DNA of 64,000 nt. Source: Hyphomicrobium sp. GTDB lineage: Bacteria; Pseudomonadota; Alphaproteobacteria; Rhizobiales; Hyphomicrobiaceae. The stretch lies in assembly GCA_002928955.1 (NCBI GenBank), contig PERT01000001.1:147932-211931 (forward strand), in the 5' to 3' direction. Within the stretch, counting starts at the first letter, position 1; each line of letters starts with the position of its first letter. Under the pieces are notes generated by a model. The model searched no databases. It saw only the letters and a list, made by a program, of their open reading frames with translations, and had not been told where the DNA came from. Shown one piece after another: positions 1 to 7,729 of the stretch. The position numbers were made by a program, and so were the translations under genes.

Positions 1-67
1 CGCCGAGCGGAGGTGCTGTGGAGAGTTGCCCCAGGAACCGCCGCGAAGCACACGGGAGCAATCCTTC
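1..67 (-). repeat. Candidate DGR variable region 1 (partial) with its conserved 5' flank
   Basis: Bases 67 down to 31 (minus strand) are identical over 37 nt to bases 5616-5652 of the second caspase-FGE gene, although the codons just upstream differ. After the shared TGG codon the two genes differ at scattered positions within otherwise matching codons, as expected when both received sequence from one template with mutated adenines. The rest of this variable region is outside the window. Confidence 0.6.
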
Positions 68-1599
68 TCGTCTGGAGCTTGGGAGCCATCCGTTGGAGCG
101 TTGGCATAGGTGGCCGCATAGCAGTCCTCGACCCATTCCCAAACGTTCCCGTGCATGTCGAAAAGACCGAAGGCGTTGGGTTTGAACGTGCCAACTTCGA
201 CTGTCTTCTGGGCGCTGCCAACTTTACCTTCGGAGAACTGCGCTTGTGTCGTTTTGATCGTCTCGCCGAAGCTGAATGCGGTCGTCGTGCCGCCGCGAGC
301 GGCATACTCCCACTCGGCCTCGCTGAGCAGACGGTAGGGTGCCCCCGTCTTGCTCCTGATCCATCTGACGTATGCCTGTGCGTCGTTCCACGACACGTTC
401 ATCACTGGACGCCGCCCGCGACCCCAGCCCTCGTCGCGCGGCTTATACGTGCAGCCGCCGTCGGCGACGCAGGCATCCCATTCCGCGAACGCTACTTCGT
501 AGCGGCCCACAGCGAACGGCCGAGCGATCGTCACCCGGCGTTGCGGTCCTTCGTCCGGCCGACGGCTGACGTCGCTTTCTGGTGATCCCATCAAGAAGCT
601 GCCCGCCGGCACGACCACCATCTCCGGGCAACGGTGGCAGTCCGTGAACGTGTTGCCAATCTGGAGACATTGCGTTGTGCCGAAAACCGCCGCCTCGATC
701 CCAGAGCAGCCCGCTGGAGGTGTCACGATCCCGACCACCGGCTTGATGGGCTGGTGGAGGTCGGGTTTCGCGGGCGGTGCCGCCGCGGCAACCTGCGTCT
801 CGGACTTGGCGGCAGCGAGAGGGGCGGATGCGCTTGCCGCCGCAAAATGAAAATCATACCGCCGCTTGTCGAGAAACTCCGGTGACTGCTTGGCGTCGGT
901 TGCGGCTTCCACCTTTTGCGTCACCGTCCGAAATACCTGTCCGGCTTCGAGTCCCGGCTTCACGATTTCTTCGGCCAGAGCCTTGGCGTAAATGCTCTGG
1001 TCGACGGCGACGTTGCCCGGCTCGGTCGCATAGGCGACCAGCAGCCCGCGCTGCTCGCGGATCGGCGCGAAGCCCTTGAAGCCGAAGTCCTTGCCGTCGC
1101 GCTGCAGGGCCACGTTGCGGCAGGCGTCAAACACGACGAAGCTCATCTTGGCCGCGCCGGCCAGGGTGGCAGTGATCCGGTCCAGTCGCACGGCCATCAA
1201 CGGCAATTGCGTCACATGGGTCAGCGGCGCCTCGGTGGGGATCAGGTAGTTTGCGCCGTCCGGCCGGTCCGCCGCGCCGTGCCCGCTGTAATAGAGAAAG
1301 CCGACCGCGTCGGGACCGGCCACGGCGAGGCGCTCCACGTGCTCGCCGATTGCGGCCAGAAGCGCGCCCTCGCTCCGGGTGTCGCGCACGACAGTGACCT
1401 TGAACCCGACTTTTTCCAGCGCCGCCTTGACCAGATCGCCATCGCGATGTGTGTTCGTCAGCTTCGCCCCTGGCTGCGTATAGCCCTGGTTGGCAATGAC
1501 GAGCGCAATGCGCGGCTCCGCCGTGGCGCGCCCTGGCAGCACCAACAAAGCCCCCAGCACCAGACCACCGATCCAGCGTTGCCATCCGGCACGCAGCAT
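1..1599 (-). CDS. Caspase-like peptidase fused to FGE-sulfatase domain, 3' end cut by window edge
   Basis: The reading frame is open from the ATG at 1599 to base 1 with no stop, so the C-terminus lies outside the window. A signal peptide (about residues 1-27) is followed by a clan CD caspase fold with the catalytic His in YYSGHGAA (about residue 107) and the Cys in VVFDACRN (about residue 160). A linker leads to a formylglycine-generating-enzyme (FGE/SUMF1) fold starting near CPEMVVVPAGSFLMGSP. The visible end, RGGSWGNSPQHLRSA, is where the variable region begins in DGR target proteins. It is a close paralogue of the gene at 3904-5763 and is divergent from the trypsin gene, 113 bp away. The inferred role is a periplasmic protease with a ligand-sensing FGE/C-type-lectin-like module. 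Its target is unknown. Confidence 0.85.
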   Translation of the reverse strand, partial: MLRAGWQRWIGGLVLGALLVLPGRATAEPRIALVIANQGYTQPGAKLTNTHRDGDLVKAALEKVGFKVTVVRDTRSEGALLAAIGEHVERLAVAGPDAVGFLYYSGHGAADRPDGANYLIPTEAPLTHVTQLPLMAVRLDRITATLAGAAKMSFVVFDACRNVALQRDGKDFGFKGFAPIREQRGLLVAYATEPGNVAVDQSIYAKALAEEIVKPGLEAGQVFRTVTQKVEAATDAKQSPEFLDKRRYDFHFAAASASAPLAAAKSETQVAAAAPPAKPDLHQPIKPVVGIVTPPAGCSGIEAAVFGTTQCLQIGNTFTDCHRCPEMVVVPAGSFLMGSPESDVSRRPDEGPQRRVTIARPFAVGRYEVAFAEWDACVADGGCTYKPRDEGWGRGRRPVMNVSWNDAQAYVRWIRSKTGAPYRLLSEAEWEYAARGGTTTAFSFGETIKTTQAQFSEGKVGSAQKTVEVGTFKPNAFGLFDMHGNVWEWVEDCYAATYANAPTDGSQAPDEKDCSRVLRGGSWGNSPQHLRSA

Positions 1600-1712
1600 G
1601 AGCCACCGCTCTCTGTCCCGACCGGCATGTCTTAACACGGCAACCGTCGTGTGCTGAAGTCGGGATCGGAGTTTGATGTCGGATTTCGATGAGCTGTTGA
1701 TTCGAGGTATTG

Positions 1713-3302
1713 ATGAATCGGACGGGAGCTTTCGCCACCGTGGTGATGGCCGCGATGGCACTCATCCTGCTGCCCGCCGCGGCGGAGGCGCAGGGCGCGT
1801 CATGCCGAGCCAAGCGCGGAAAAGTCGTCGGCGGCGAGCCGGCCAGCAGCGCGAACTGGCCTGGTCAGGCAGCGCTTCGGCTGCATGCCGCCCAGGCGCG
1901 CGTGTCGTTCTATTTCTGTGGCGGCACCGCGATCAGCGATCGTTGGGTTCTGACTGCCGCGCATTGCCTGCCCGATTTTCTGTCGAAGCTCACAGGGCCG
2001 GTGCGCGACGGCAAAGACAAAACGCACGAGGGACGGCTTGAAGTGATGCTTGGTGCCGACGATCTCACCACGGCTTCCGCCGCCAACGCGATCGCGGTTG
2101 AGCGCGTGGTCATGCATCCCCGCTATCAGGCCGCCGTCGAAAAGGCGCTGGCGATCGCCGATGCAAAGCAGCGCCGCAAGGCGCTGGCCCTGATTGCTCC
2201 CACAGTCGGCGACGACATCGCGCTGCTCTATCTGGCCACGCCCTGGACGGGCGCGGTGGCCGAGCTGTCGCTCACGCCCTCGACCGATCCAGCCGCCGAG
2301 CCGCCCGCTCAGGTGCGCGTGTCAGGCTTCGGCACGACGGAGCACAACCTGCACAGCGAACAACTCGAAAAGATTGTCCGTGCCGATGGCCAGGGGGCGC
2401 TGTACGCCGGGTCCGCCAAGCTCTTGGAAACCGCGGTCGAGACGATCGCCACGCCGGTGTGCGCCAAGCGCTATGCCGGCAGCATGATCGGCTCGGGCCA
2501 AATCTGCGCCGGTCTCGAACTGGGCGGAAAGGACAGTTGCCAGGGCGACAGCGGCGGACCGCTGGTCGTGCCGGGCGCGCGCGGTTGTCCGCGGCAGATC
2601 GGCGTCGTGAACTGGGGCGAAGGGTGCGCCGAGGAGAAGGCCTACGGCGTCTACACGCGCGTGTCCCACTACGCCGACTGGATCCAGAAGCAGACCGGAC
2701 CGCTCAAGCCCCGCGCCCGTTCCGAAGGCGAGCGTGACGGCCGTGCGTTGACCCCCGAGCAACTCGACCAGAGCCTCGGTCAGCTCGATGCGCTGCTCGG
2801 CCCGGCGAGGGGCCGGGTCCGCATCGGCATCCGCGGCGGCAACCGCGTTCGGCTCGGCGACAAGGTCGTCTTCGACGCCGCAAGTGATATCGCCGGTCGG
2901 CTCGTGCTCATCGATGTCAACGCCGAAAACGAGGTGCTGCTGCTCTACCCCAACCAGTATGTGGCCGAGGCCGATATCGGTCGCATTGCGGTCGGCGCGC
3001 GGGTGGCGGTGCCGGGACCGGACTATCCGGGCTTCACGAGCTTTCAGGCGGTCGAGCCGGTCGGCAAAGGGCGGATCATTGCCCTGGTGTTGCCCGAGGA
3101 TTTCGCGATCGAGCGCTTCATTGCTGATCGCGCGGTCGTCTCGAAGGGCTTTGTGCCGCGCAATGATCCGCCGAGCTATCTGATGCAACTCATTCGACAG
3201 ATCGACATCGAGCTGGCGCGACGGTCGGCTGCCCGCGGAACCCGGGCTGACGAACTCGCCCGCTGGGGCTATGCTGTGGCCGAATACGAGATCGTGCGGT
3301 GA
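1713..3302 (+). CDS. Secreted trypsin-like serine protease with C-terminal DUF4384 domain
   Basis: This is an S1-family protease of 529 aa. A hydrophobic signal peptide (about residues 1-28) precedes the activation-like sequence VVGGEPASSANWPGQAAL. The triad is visible as His in LTAAHC, Asp in DDIALLYL and Ser in GDSGGPL. The last ~170 residues (from about 360) match DUF4384, a domain common on prokaryotic caspases and sensor proteins, with the typical LVLIDVNAENEVLLLYPN. The ATG at 1713 is chosen over the in-frame TTG at 1710. It lies between two caspase-FGE genes and is followed 10 bp later by the DUF6883 gene. Trypsin plus caspase pairs occur in bacterial conflict systems of the multicellularity-associated type. 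The inference is a proteolytic cascade acting outside the cytoplasm. Confidence 0.85.
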   Translation: MNRTGAFATVVMAAMALILLPAAAEAQGASCRAKRGKVVGGEPASSANWPGQAALRLHAAQARVSFYFCGGTAISDRWVLTAAHCLPDFLSKLTGPVRDGKDKTHEGRLEVMLGADDLTTASAANAIAVERVVMHPRYQAAVEKALAIADAKQRRKALALIAPTVGDDIALLYLATPWTGAVAELSLTPSTDPAAEPPAQVRVSGFGTTEHNLHSEQLEKIVRADGQGALYAGSAKLLETAVETIATPVCAKRYAGSMIGSGQICAGLELGGKDSCQGDSGGPLVVPGARGCPRQIGVVNWGEGCAEEKAYGVYTRVSHYADWIQKQTGPLKPRARSEGERDGRALTPEQLDQSLGQLDALLGPARGRVRIGIRGGNRVRLGDKVVFDAASDIAGRLVLIDVNAENEVLLLYPNQYVAEADIGRIAVGARVAVPGPDYPGFTSFQAVEPVGKGRIIALVLPEDFAIERFIADRAVVSKGFVPRNDPPSYLMQLIRQIDIELARRSAARGTRADELARWGYAVAEYEIVR

Positions 3303-3312
3303 GGGGCGCTGT

Positions 3313-3648
3313 ATGGCCGTTCTGAAGAACGCGGACAGGGCGCACATCGATCCGGCCAAGATCGTCGACTATCTGCTGTGTCACGGGCATCCGCGTGGAG
3401 GGCCCAAAGCCGCGTTCTTCGAACAATTCGGCTTTTCCGTCGCCGATTGGGAACTGTTTGGCCGTGCGCTGCGCTCCCATGCGGCGATGAATCCCGTGGA
3501 CCGGACGGTCTCGACGGAATTTGGCGAAATCTTCGAAGTCATTGGCCCGCTGCCAGCGCCAGATGGCCGCAGCCCCAGGGTTCTGGTAGTATGGGCGATC
3601 AGAAATGGTGAGGACGTCCCGCGCCTCGTCACCGCCGTGCCAGCGTGA
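3313..3648 (+). CDS. DUF6883 domain protein
   Basis: This is a 111-aa protein. The sequence HIDPAKIVDYLLCHGHP, followed by KAAFFEQFGFS and a C-terminal WAIRNGEDVPRLVTAVP, is the DUF6883 signature. Members are often found next to DUF4926 genes and as C-terminal domains of polymorphic toxins. The ATG at 3313 begins 10 bp after the trypsin stop, so the two are probably co-transcribed. Its stop overlaps a GTG of the next frame and lies 11 bp before the ATG of the DUF4926 gene. The function is not known. A toxin or immunity role is suggested only by family context. Confidence 0.75.
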   Translation: MAVLKNADRAHIDPAKIVDYLLCHGHPRGGPKAAFFEQFGFSVADWELFGRALRSHAAMNPVDRTVSTEFGEIFEVIGPLPAPDGRSPRVLVVWAIRNGEDVPRLVTAVPA

Positions 3649-3659
3649 GGTTTGCAGAG

Positions 3660-3884
3660 ATGATCAAGGATTTGGAGGTCGTGGCACTCACGCGCCCGGT
3701 ACCGGAATACGGGCTAGTCGCCGGGGACGTGGGCACGGTGGTGATGGTCTATGACGGCGGCAAGGGCTTCACCGTCGAGTTCATGACCGTCAAGGGCAAG
3801 ACCATTGCTATTGTGACGTTGGAATCCGACGCCATACGACCGGTCGAGGACCGCGAGATCGCCAACGCTCGTCAGGTGGCCTAG
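3660..3884 (+). CDS. DUF4926 domain protein
   Basis: This is a small beta-rich protein of 74 aa. The core YGLVAGDVGTVVMVYDGGKG followed by FTVEFMT and IAIVTLESDAIRPV is diagnostic of DUF4926. The ATG at 3660 matches the usual family N-terminus (MIKDLEVVALTRP). A GTG at 3645 that overlaps the previous stop would add five residues. It follows the DUF6883 gene at very short distance and precedes the caspase-FGE gene by 19 bp, so all four may form one operon with the trypsin gene. The DUF6883/DUF4926 pairing recurs in bacteria and could be a toxin/immunity pair, but nothing in the sequence proves this. Confidence 0.75.
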   Translation: MIKDLEVVALTRPVPEYGLVAGDVGTVVMVYDGGKGFTVEFMTVKGKTIAIVTLESDAIRPVEDREIANARQVA

Positions 3885-3903
3885 GTCGGAGTACGGGGGC
3901 GGC

Positions 3904-5763
3904 ATGCGGCGTGTTCTCGCGATCATACTGGCGGCGGGCAGTTTGCTCGCGGCGACTGTGTCCACAGCCCAAGAGCCGGCGCGCCTTGCGCTGCTGATCG
4001 GCAATAAGGGCTACAACGACAAGGTTGGACCACTGAAGAACCCGCATAACGACGTCAAGATTGTCGCCAATGCGCTTCGCTCGATCGGCTTTAAAGGCGG
4101 CGACATCGTTGCCGTCACCGACCGCAAAAGATCGGAAATCCTTGTCGCGGTGCGCCAGTTCGCCAACCGACTAGCGGCCGCGGGTCCGGCGGCTATCGGG
4201 TTTCTCTACTATTCCGGACACGGCGCGGCCGAGGGCGGCACGACCGTCAACTATCTCATTCCGGTCGACGCAGGGGACCCAAACGACCCGGCCTTCTGGG
4301 ACGAAGCCCTAAAGCTCGATGAGCTCACGACCCTGCTGCGTGACCGCGCCCCGCATGCCGCGCATTTCGTTGTCTTCGATGCCTGCCGCAACGAGTTGAA
4401 ACTTCCGGACAAGACTTCAAGCAAAGGGTTCGCGGTCGTACCGACGCTGCGCGGTATGCACGTAGCTTTCGCCAGCGAATTCGGTCGAACGGCTTCCGAT
4501 GTGGGAGCAACCAGCGGACCCTATGCAGCTGCGCTCGCAGCTGAACTGGTGAAGCCCGGCCTGAGCCACCTGGACATGTTCCAGAACGTGAAGGAAGCGG
4601 TGTCTTCTGCCACCGGCGGAAAGCAGGTGCCGTGGGAGCTGAATGGCCTGTCGCAGCGCGTGCATTTAGCCGGTCTAGCGCCGTCGCTGCTTAGCGGCGC
4701 CGCCGACGTGGTGCGCGTCTGCCGCGAGGTGGAAACAATGACGAGCCTGTCGATGCTGGCCGTTCTGGAGCGCCAGCATGCCGGCACACCTTCGGCGGAC
4801 TGCATCTCGGCCAGGATGGGTGAGTTGAAAGCGACGCAGGCCGCCGCCAAGGCCGCCGAAGCTCAGGCGAAAGCGGACGCCGAACGGCAGCGGCTCGCCA
4901 TGCTGCAACAACAGGACGCCGAGACGAAGCGCGTGGAAGCGGAAACCGCACGCAAACGTGCCGAGGCGGCCAATCCGACGCAGCCTGGGCAGGTATTCCG
5001 CGACTGCGCCGACTGCCCCGAAATGGTCGTCGTGCCGGCGGGCAGCTTCATGATGGGCTCGCCGGCGAGCGAGAAGGGTCGCGAGGCCGACGAAGGACCG
5101 CAACGCCGGGTGACGATTACCAAGCCGCTTGCAGTCGGCAGATTCGAGGTGACGTGGGCCGAGTGGGAGTCCTGTGTAGCGGCAAAGGCCTGCGACAACG
5201 GACCGGTCGCTACGGCGGGCGGCGACCAGGGTTGGGGCAAGGGTAAGCGGCCGGTCATCAACGTTTCGTGGAACGACGCCAAGGCCTACGCTGGCTGGCT
5301 GTCGAAGAAGACTGGGCAGCCCTACCGCCTGCTGACCGAGGCCGAGTGGGAATATGCGGCCAGGGCCGGCACGACGACACCGTTTTCCTTCGGCGCAACC
5401 ATCAACCCGGACCAAGCCAACTACGACGGGAACTACACATACGGCTCGGACACGAAGGGCAACTATCGTGGAAAGACCGTGGAGGTCGGCAGCCTGAACC
5501 AACCCAACGGATTTGGCCTTCATGACATGCACGGCAACGTATGGGAGTGGGTCGAAGACTGTTACGCCAACAGCTACGCGAACGCGCCGACAAATGCCAC
5601 GAAGGCACCGGATACGAAGGATTGCTCCCGTGTGCTTCGCGGCGGTTCCTGGAGCAATGGTCCTCAGCTCCTCCGCTCGGCTATCCGCGGCTGGCTCCTA
5701 CCGGACTACCTCGGCAGGTACTTCGGCTTCCGTTTGGCGAGGACGTTAAATCCTACCCCTTAG
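3904..5763 (+). CDS. Secreted caspase-like peptidase with coiled coil and DGR-type FGE domain
   Basis: This is a 619-aa protein. A signal peptide covers about residues 1-23. The caspase fold has His in YYSGHGAA (about residue 106) and Cys in VVFDACRN (about residue 161). An Ala/Glu/Arg-rich coiled coil spans about 300-355. The FGE-sulfatase fold spans about 370-615, from CPEMVVVPAGSFMMGSP to HGNVWEWVEDC. The C-terminal RGGSWSNGPQLLRSAIRG...FGFRLARTLNP has the layout of a DGR variable region, with unusual residues where ordinary FGE proteins carry Asn-rich NNN and NRN motifs. It is a paralogue of the gene at 1-1599 and last in a likely operon with trypsin, DUF6883 and DUF4926. The inference is that the FGE end recognises a ligand and the caspase end is the effector. 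Confidence 0.88.
   Translation: MRRVLAIILAAGSLLAATVSTAQEPARLALLIGNKGYNDKVGPLKNPHNDVKIVANALRSIGFKGGDIVAVTDRKRSEILVAVRQFANRLAAAGPAAIGFLYYSGHGAAEGGTTVNYLIPVDAGDPNDPAFWDEALKLDELTTLLRDRAPHAAHFVVFDACRNELKLPDKTSSKGFAVVPTLRGMHVAFASEFGRTASDVGATSGPYAAALAAELVKPGLSHLDMFQNVKEAVSSATGGKQVPWELNGLSQRVHLAGLAPSLLSGAADVVRVCREVETMTSLSMLAVLERQHAGTPSADCISARMGELKATQAAAKAAEAQAKADAERQRLAMLQQQDAETKRVEAETARKRAEAANPTQPGQVFRDCADCPEMVVVPAGSFMMGSPASEKGREADEGPQRRVTITKPLAVGRFEVTWAEWESCVAAKACDNGPVATAGGDQGWGKGKRPVINVSWNDAKAYAGWLSKKTGQPYRLLTEAEWEYAARAGTTTPFSFGATINPDQANYDGNYTYGSDTKGNYRGKTVEVGSLNQPNGFGLHDMHGNVWEWVEDCYANSYANAPTNATKAPDTKDCSRVLRGGSWSNGPQLLRSAIRGWLLPDYLGRYFGFRLARTLNPTP
5616..5754 (+). repeat. Candidate DGR variable region 2 at the 3' end of the caspase-FGE gene
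   Basis: Bases 5616-5652 are identical to the same position in the gene at 1-1599. The following codons differ between the two paralogues at first, second or third positions, each explicable by an adenine in a common template. The segment ends in ACGTTAAATCCT (5743-5754), which is also present at the end of the third FGE gene (20764-20775). This could be the shared initiation-of-mutagenic-homing end. The template repeat itself is not in the window. Confidence 0.6.
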
Positions 5764-5787
5764 CTCCTTTACGTTCTGAGCACGTCG

Positions 5788-5805
5788 CTCAACGTTGGCG
5801 TTGAG
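5788..5805 (+). other. Perfect 7-bp stem, 4-nt loop hairpin downstream of variable region 2
   Basis: CTCAACG, loop TTGG, then CGTTGAG begins 24 bp after the stop of the caspase-FGE gene. DGR target genes typically carry a short GC-rich hairpin or cruciform with a 4-nt loop just after the variable region that aids retrohoming. There is no T-run after it, which argues against a simple intrinsic terminator. Confidence 0.5.
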
Positions 5806-5876
5806 AAAAGCTGAAGTTTGGGTCGAGGGCGTAGCCGTCCGTGCCAGGATCAGCTTGACGGATTGGGCGACTGCCA

Positions 5877-5989
5877 CTATCTCCCACGCCAGCATGTAGA
5901 CGGAGCACCTGCTCCAGCCAACCGACGAACTCCTCGCACGGTGGAACCCCCATGAAGGGCATGCGCTCGACCTCGGTCGAGAAACGTAA
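5877..5989 (-). repeat. Divergent repeat copy A (similar to 21354-21466, opposite strand)
   Basis: Read on the minus strand, this stretch matches 21354-21466 read on the plus strand. Both contain ACGTTTCTCGACCG, GGTCGAGCGCATGCCC, CCACCGTGCGAGGAG and TCGTCGGTTGG, with a 2-nt length difference. In copy A the minus strand is open (about 6080 to 5789) and would encode ERMPFMGVPPCEEFVGWLEQ, so this may be the end of a decayed gene. The family was not recognised. Confidence 0.55.
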
Positions 5990-6001
5990 GGAGAAAATCC
6001 C

Positions 6002-6238
6002 TTGATCATCGCGCTGCTCATCGCCATTCTTCTTGTGCTGCTCCTTGGCAGCGATGGTTTCGTGACTCTTATCGGCGCCGCGCTAGCGCTCGTCTTTTGG
6101 CTCATTGTTGGAGCATTGGTCGTCTGCGGTTTCTACACCGCCTGCGAGGCGGCAGGTATTAAGCCTGAGGCCGCCTTCGGCATCTTGTTCATTGCCAGCA
6201 TCGCTGGACATGCTGTCCTCGTCGGCCGGAGGCACTGA
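6002..6238 (+). CDS. Small two-helix membrane protein
   Basis: This is a 78-aa protein with two predicted membrane helices, about residues 2-16 (IIALLIAILLVLLL) and 22-46, and a third hydrophobic stretch near the C-terminus. The start is a TTG with a good AAGGAG ribosome site 8 nt upstream. It opens the phage-like segment and overlaps nothing upstream. It could be holin-like, but size and hydrophobicity alone do not settle that. Confidence 0.55.
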   Translation: MIIALLIAILLVLLLGSDGFVTLIGAALALVFWLIVGALVVCGFYTACEAAGIKPEAAFGILFIASIAGHAVLVGRRH

Positions 6239-6239
6239 C

Positions 6240-6329
6240 ATGACCAAGTTCATCAGTTTTGTTCTGTGCGCGCTCACTCCGATTGGCGTAGCCGTCGCGG
6301 CTGTTTCCGTCGAGAATGCGGCCCGATAA
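6240..6329 (+). CDS. Very small exported or membrane peptide
   Basis: This is a 29-aa ORF whose ATG begins one base after the stop of the preceding membrane protein (TGACATG), which suggests translational coupling. The peptide MTKFISFVLCALTPIGVAVA is a single hydrophobic helix resembling a signal peptide. The function is unknown. Confidence 0.4.
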   Translation: MTKFISFVLCALTPIGVAVAAVSVENAAR

Positions 6330-6392
6330 TTTCGCGGTGAACGCTCCGACATCTGCAACGTCATTCCAGTGTGAAAGGAGAAGGTTAGCCCA

Positions 6393-6707
6393 ATGACCAA
6401 GCTCGTACGCATACGCCCTCGCGTCGACGAGGATGACGACATCATCGACGTGACGCCAGAGCGTCCCGCCTACAAGACCTACGCCGAGAAACGGCGAGAG
6501 GACGAGCTGGCGGAGGCCAAGCACCGCATCGAGCTGGAGCGCCAGCAGGCGGAGCACCGGGCGTGGCTGCGCAAGAACCACCCGACGGCGTGGCAGCGGT
6601 TCTGCAAGTTAGTCACAACGGACGACGACGCCGGGGAGACGTTTGTCGTAGTGGGGATTTTTGTCTTCTTCGCCCTTCTGCTGGTTGCGCGTCTAGTTTG
6701 GGCCTAG
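6393..6707 (+). CDS. Small protein with acidic/charged coiled coil and C-terminal membrane anchor
   Basis: This is a 104-aa protein. The N-terminal half is highly charged (RVDEDDDIIDV, then a Glu/Arg/Lys-rich helix at about 30-60), and the last ~22 residues (VVVGIFVFFALLLVARLVWA) form one transmembrane helix, giving a tail-anchored layout. AAAGGAGAAGG lies about 12 nt before the ATG. It probably belongs with the two small membrane ORFs upstream. The family was not recognised. Confidence 0.6.
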   Translation: MTKLVRIRPRVDEDDDIIDVTPERPAYKTYAEKRREDELAEAKHRIELERQQAEHRAWLRKNHPTAWQRFCKLVTTDDDAGETFVVVGIFVFFALLLVARLVWA

Positions 6708-6867
6708 AGCTAGCCGTCGTTGCGCAGCATGAAGGGCGAGATCGAGAGGGCGGTCCTGGCGCGGACGTCCTCGACGATCGCGCGCACTGCCGAGCCCCAC
6801 ACTTGCCCTGGCGCTCGCCGAGGAAAACGGGGCGACGTCGCCGCGCCTCTTTTTTGTTACATGCCGA

Positions 6868-7146
6868 TCAATAGCTGTCGTCGCTGGCCTCGTCGCTCGT
6901 GGGCTTCATCAAGCGGCCCTCGGCCTCATCCACGGTTCCATCGACGAAGGCGTCGACGATCTCGGACGACTCCTTGATCCGCTCCAGGTGAGCGCGGACG
7001 AGGCGGGCCTTCTGGGCCGGGTCGAGGTCGCCCGATTCCATCAGCTTCTTGATCTTCTTCGAGTCCATCGACGCGAGCTTCACGGCGGGAATGCCGAGTT
7101 CCTGGGCCAGATCGGTGATGATGTCGTCGAGCTTCTGCGTTGCCAT
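6868..7146 (-). CDS. Small helical hypothetical protein
   Basis: This 92-aa acidic, helical protein starts MATQKLDDIITDLAQELGIP and has an acidic C-terminus (SDEASDDSY). AAGGA sits 8 nt before the ATG at 7146. Similar small proteins accompany phage and plasmid genes, but no family can be named. It is divergent from the HTH gene at 7353. Confidence 0.55.
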   Translation of the reverse strand: MATQKLDDIITDLAQELGIPAVKLASMDSKKIKKLMESGDLDPAQKARLVRAHLERIKESSEIVDAFVDGTVDEAEGRLMKPTSDEASDDSY

Positions 7147-7168
7147 TTTTTAAAGTCCTTCTGTGTTT

Positions 7169-7354
7169 TCAGAGCCGGGGGGAGGACGCGAACTGTTCGA
7201 TCTCGTCGGTGATCTTGTTCGCGTCATCCGTCGAGGGGTTCGCGATCAGTTCTCGGATGCAGACGGAGAACTTCGTCCGCGGGCTCTTGTCTTTTGACGC
7301 GAACAAGCGGCTTAAACGAACGTGTGCCGCGTTCCCGTGGAGGGCGTTCCCCAT
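7169..7354 (-). CDS. Possible small ORF between the hypothetical gene and the HTH gene
   Basis: This is a 61-aa reading frame ending in ELIANPSTDDANKITDEIEQ, just upstream of the 6868-7146 gene on the same strand. Its ATG overlaps the start of the HTH gene on the other strand, and no ribosome site is evident. The residue composition is plausible for a real protein, but this is a weak call. Confidence 0.3.
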   Translation of the reverse strand: MGNALHGNAAHVRLSRLFASKDKSPRTKFSVCIRELIANPSTDDANKITDEIEQFASSPRL

Positions 7355-7724
7355 GAGCACTACCGACCGGCGTCTCAGCAGCCGCATCGCCGAGACCGTT
7401 CATATGTTCAAACTCTCGCAGGTTCGCGAGATGCGCGAGATCACGCAGACCGAGTTGGCGCGGCGGATGAAGGTCGCCCCGTCGTCGATCGCCGGCTACG
7501 AGGCGTCGACCGACCCCAAGCTGGGCACGGTCGCCCGCTACGCCGAAGCCCTCGGCGGCTACCTCTTGAACCTTGTGACGCTGCCTGAGCCTGACGGCTC
7601 CTGGACGACCTACATTATCCGCACACCGGCCGACACGCGGCGCAAGCTGCCGGTCGAGTTCATCACCGGACGGCGGCCATCTCACGACGAGCGCGACGCC
7701 AACCACGCCGCACTGATGGGCTAA
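7353..7724 (+). CDS. Xre-family helix-turn-helix regulator
   Basis: This is a 123-aa protein. The HTH is clear at about residues 25-65 (EITQTELARRMKVAPSSIAG, then LGTVARYAEALGGYL), the Cro/CI-type layout. The upstream frame is open to 7140, but the ATG at 7353 has GGAGGG about 9 nt upstream and removes a non-homologous extension. It is followed 5 bp later by the terminase gene, so it may be a late-gene regulator of this phage-like segment. Confidence 0.75.
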   Translation: MSTTDRRLSSRIAETVHMFKLSQVREMREITQTELARRMKVAPSSIAGYEASTDPKLGTVARYAEALGGYLLNLVTLPEPDGSWTTYIIRTPADTRRKLPVEFITGRRPSHDERDANHAALMG

Positions 7725-7729
7725 CCGCA

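Noticed and set aside
1616..1665. TCCCGAC ... GTCGGGA inverted repeat between the divergent caspase and trypsin genes
   Set aside because: Seven-base arms 36 bp apart are weak in GC-rich DNA, and no promoter boxes support an operator.
1127..1813. 228-aa minus-strand frame near the left edge
   Set aside because: It overlaps the real caspase-FGE frame in a different phase. The true frame runs 1599 to 1 and is only unlisted because it has no stop inside the window.
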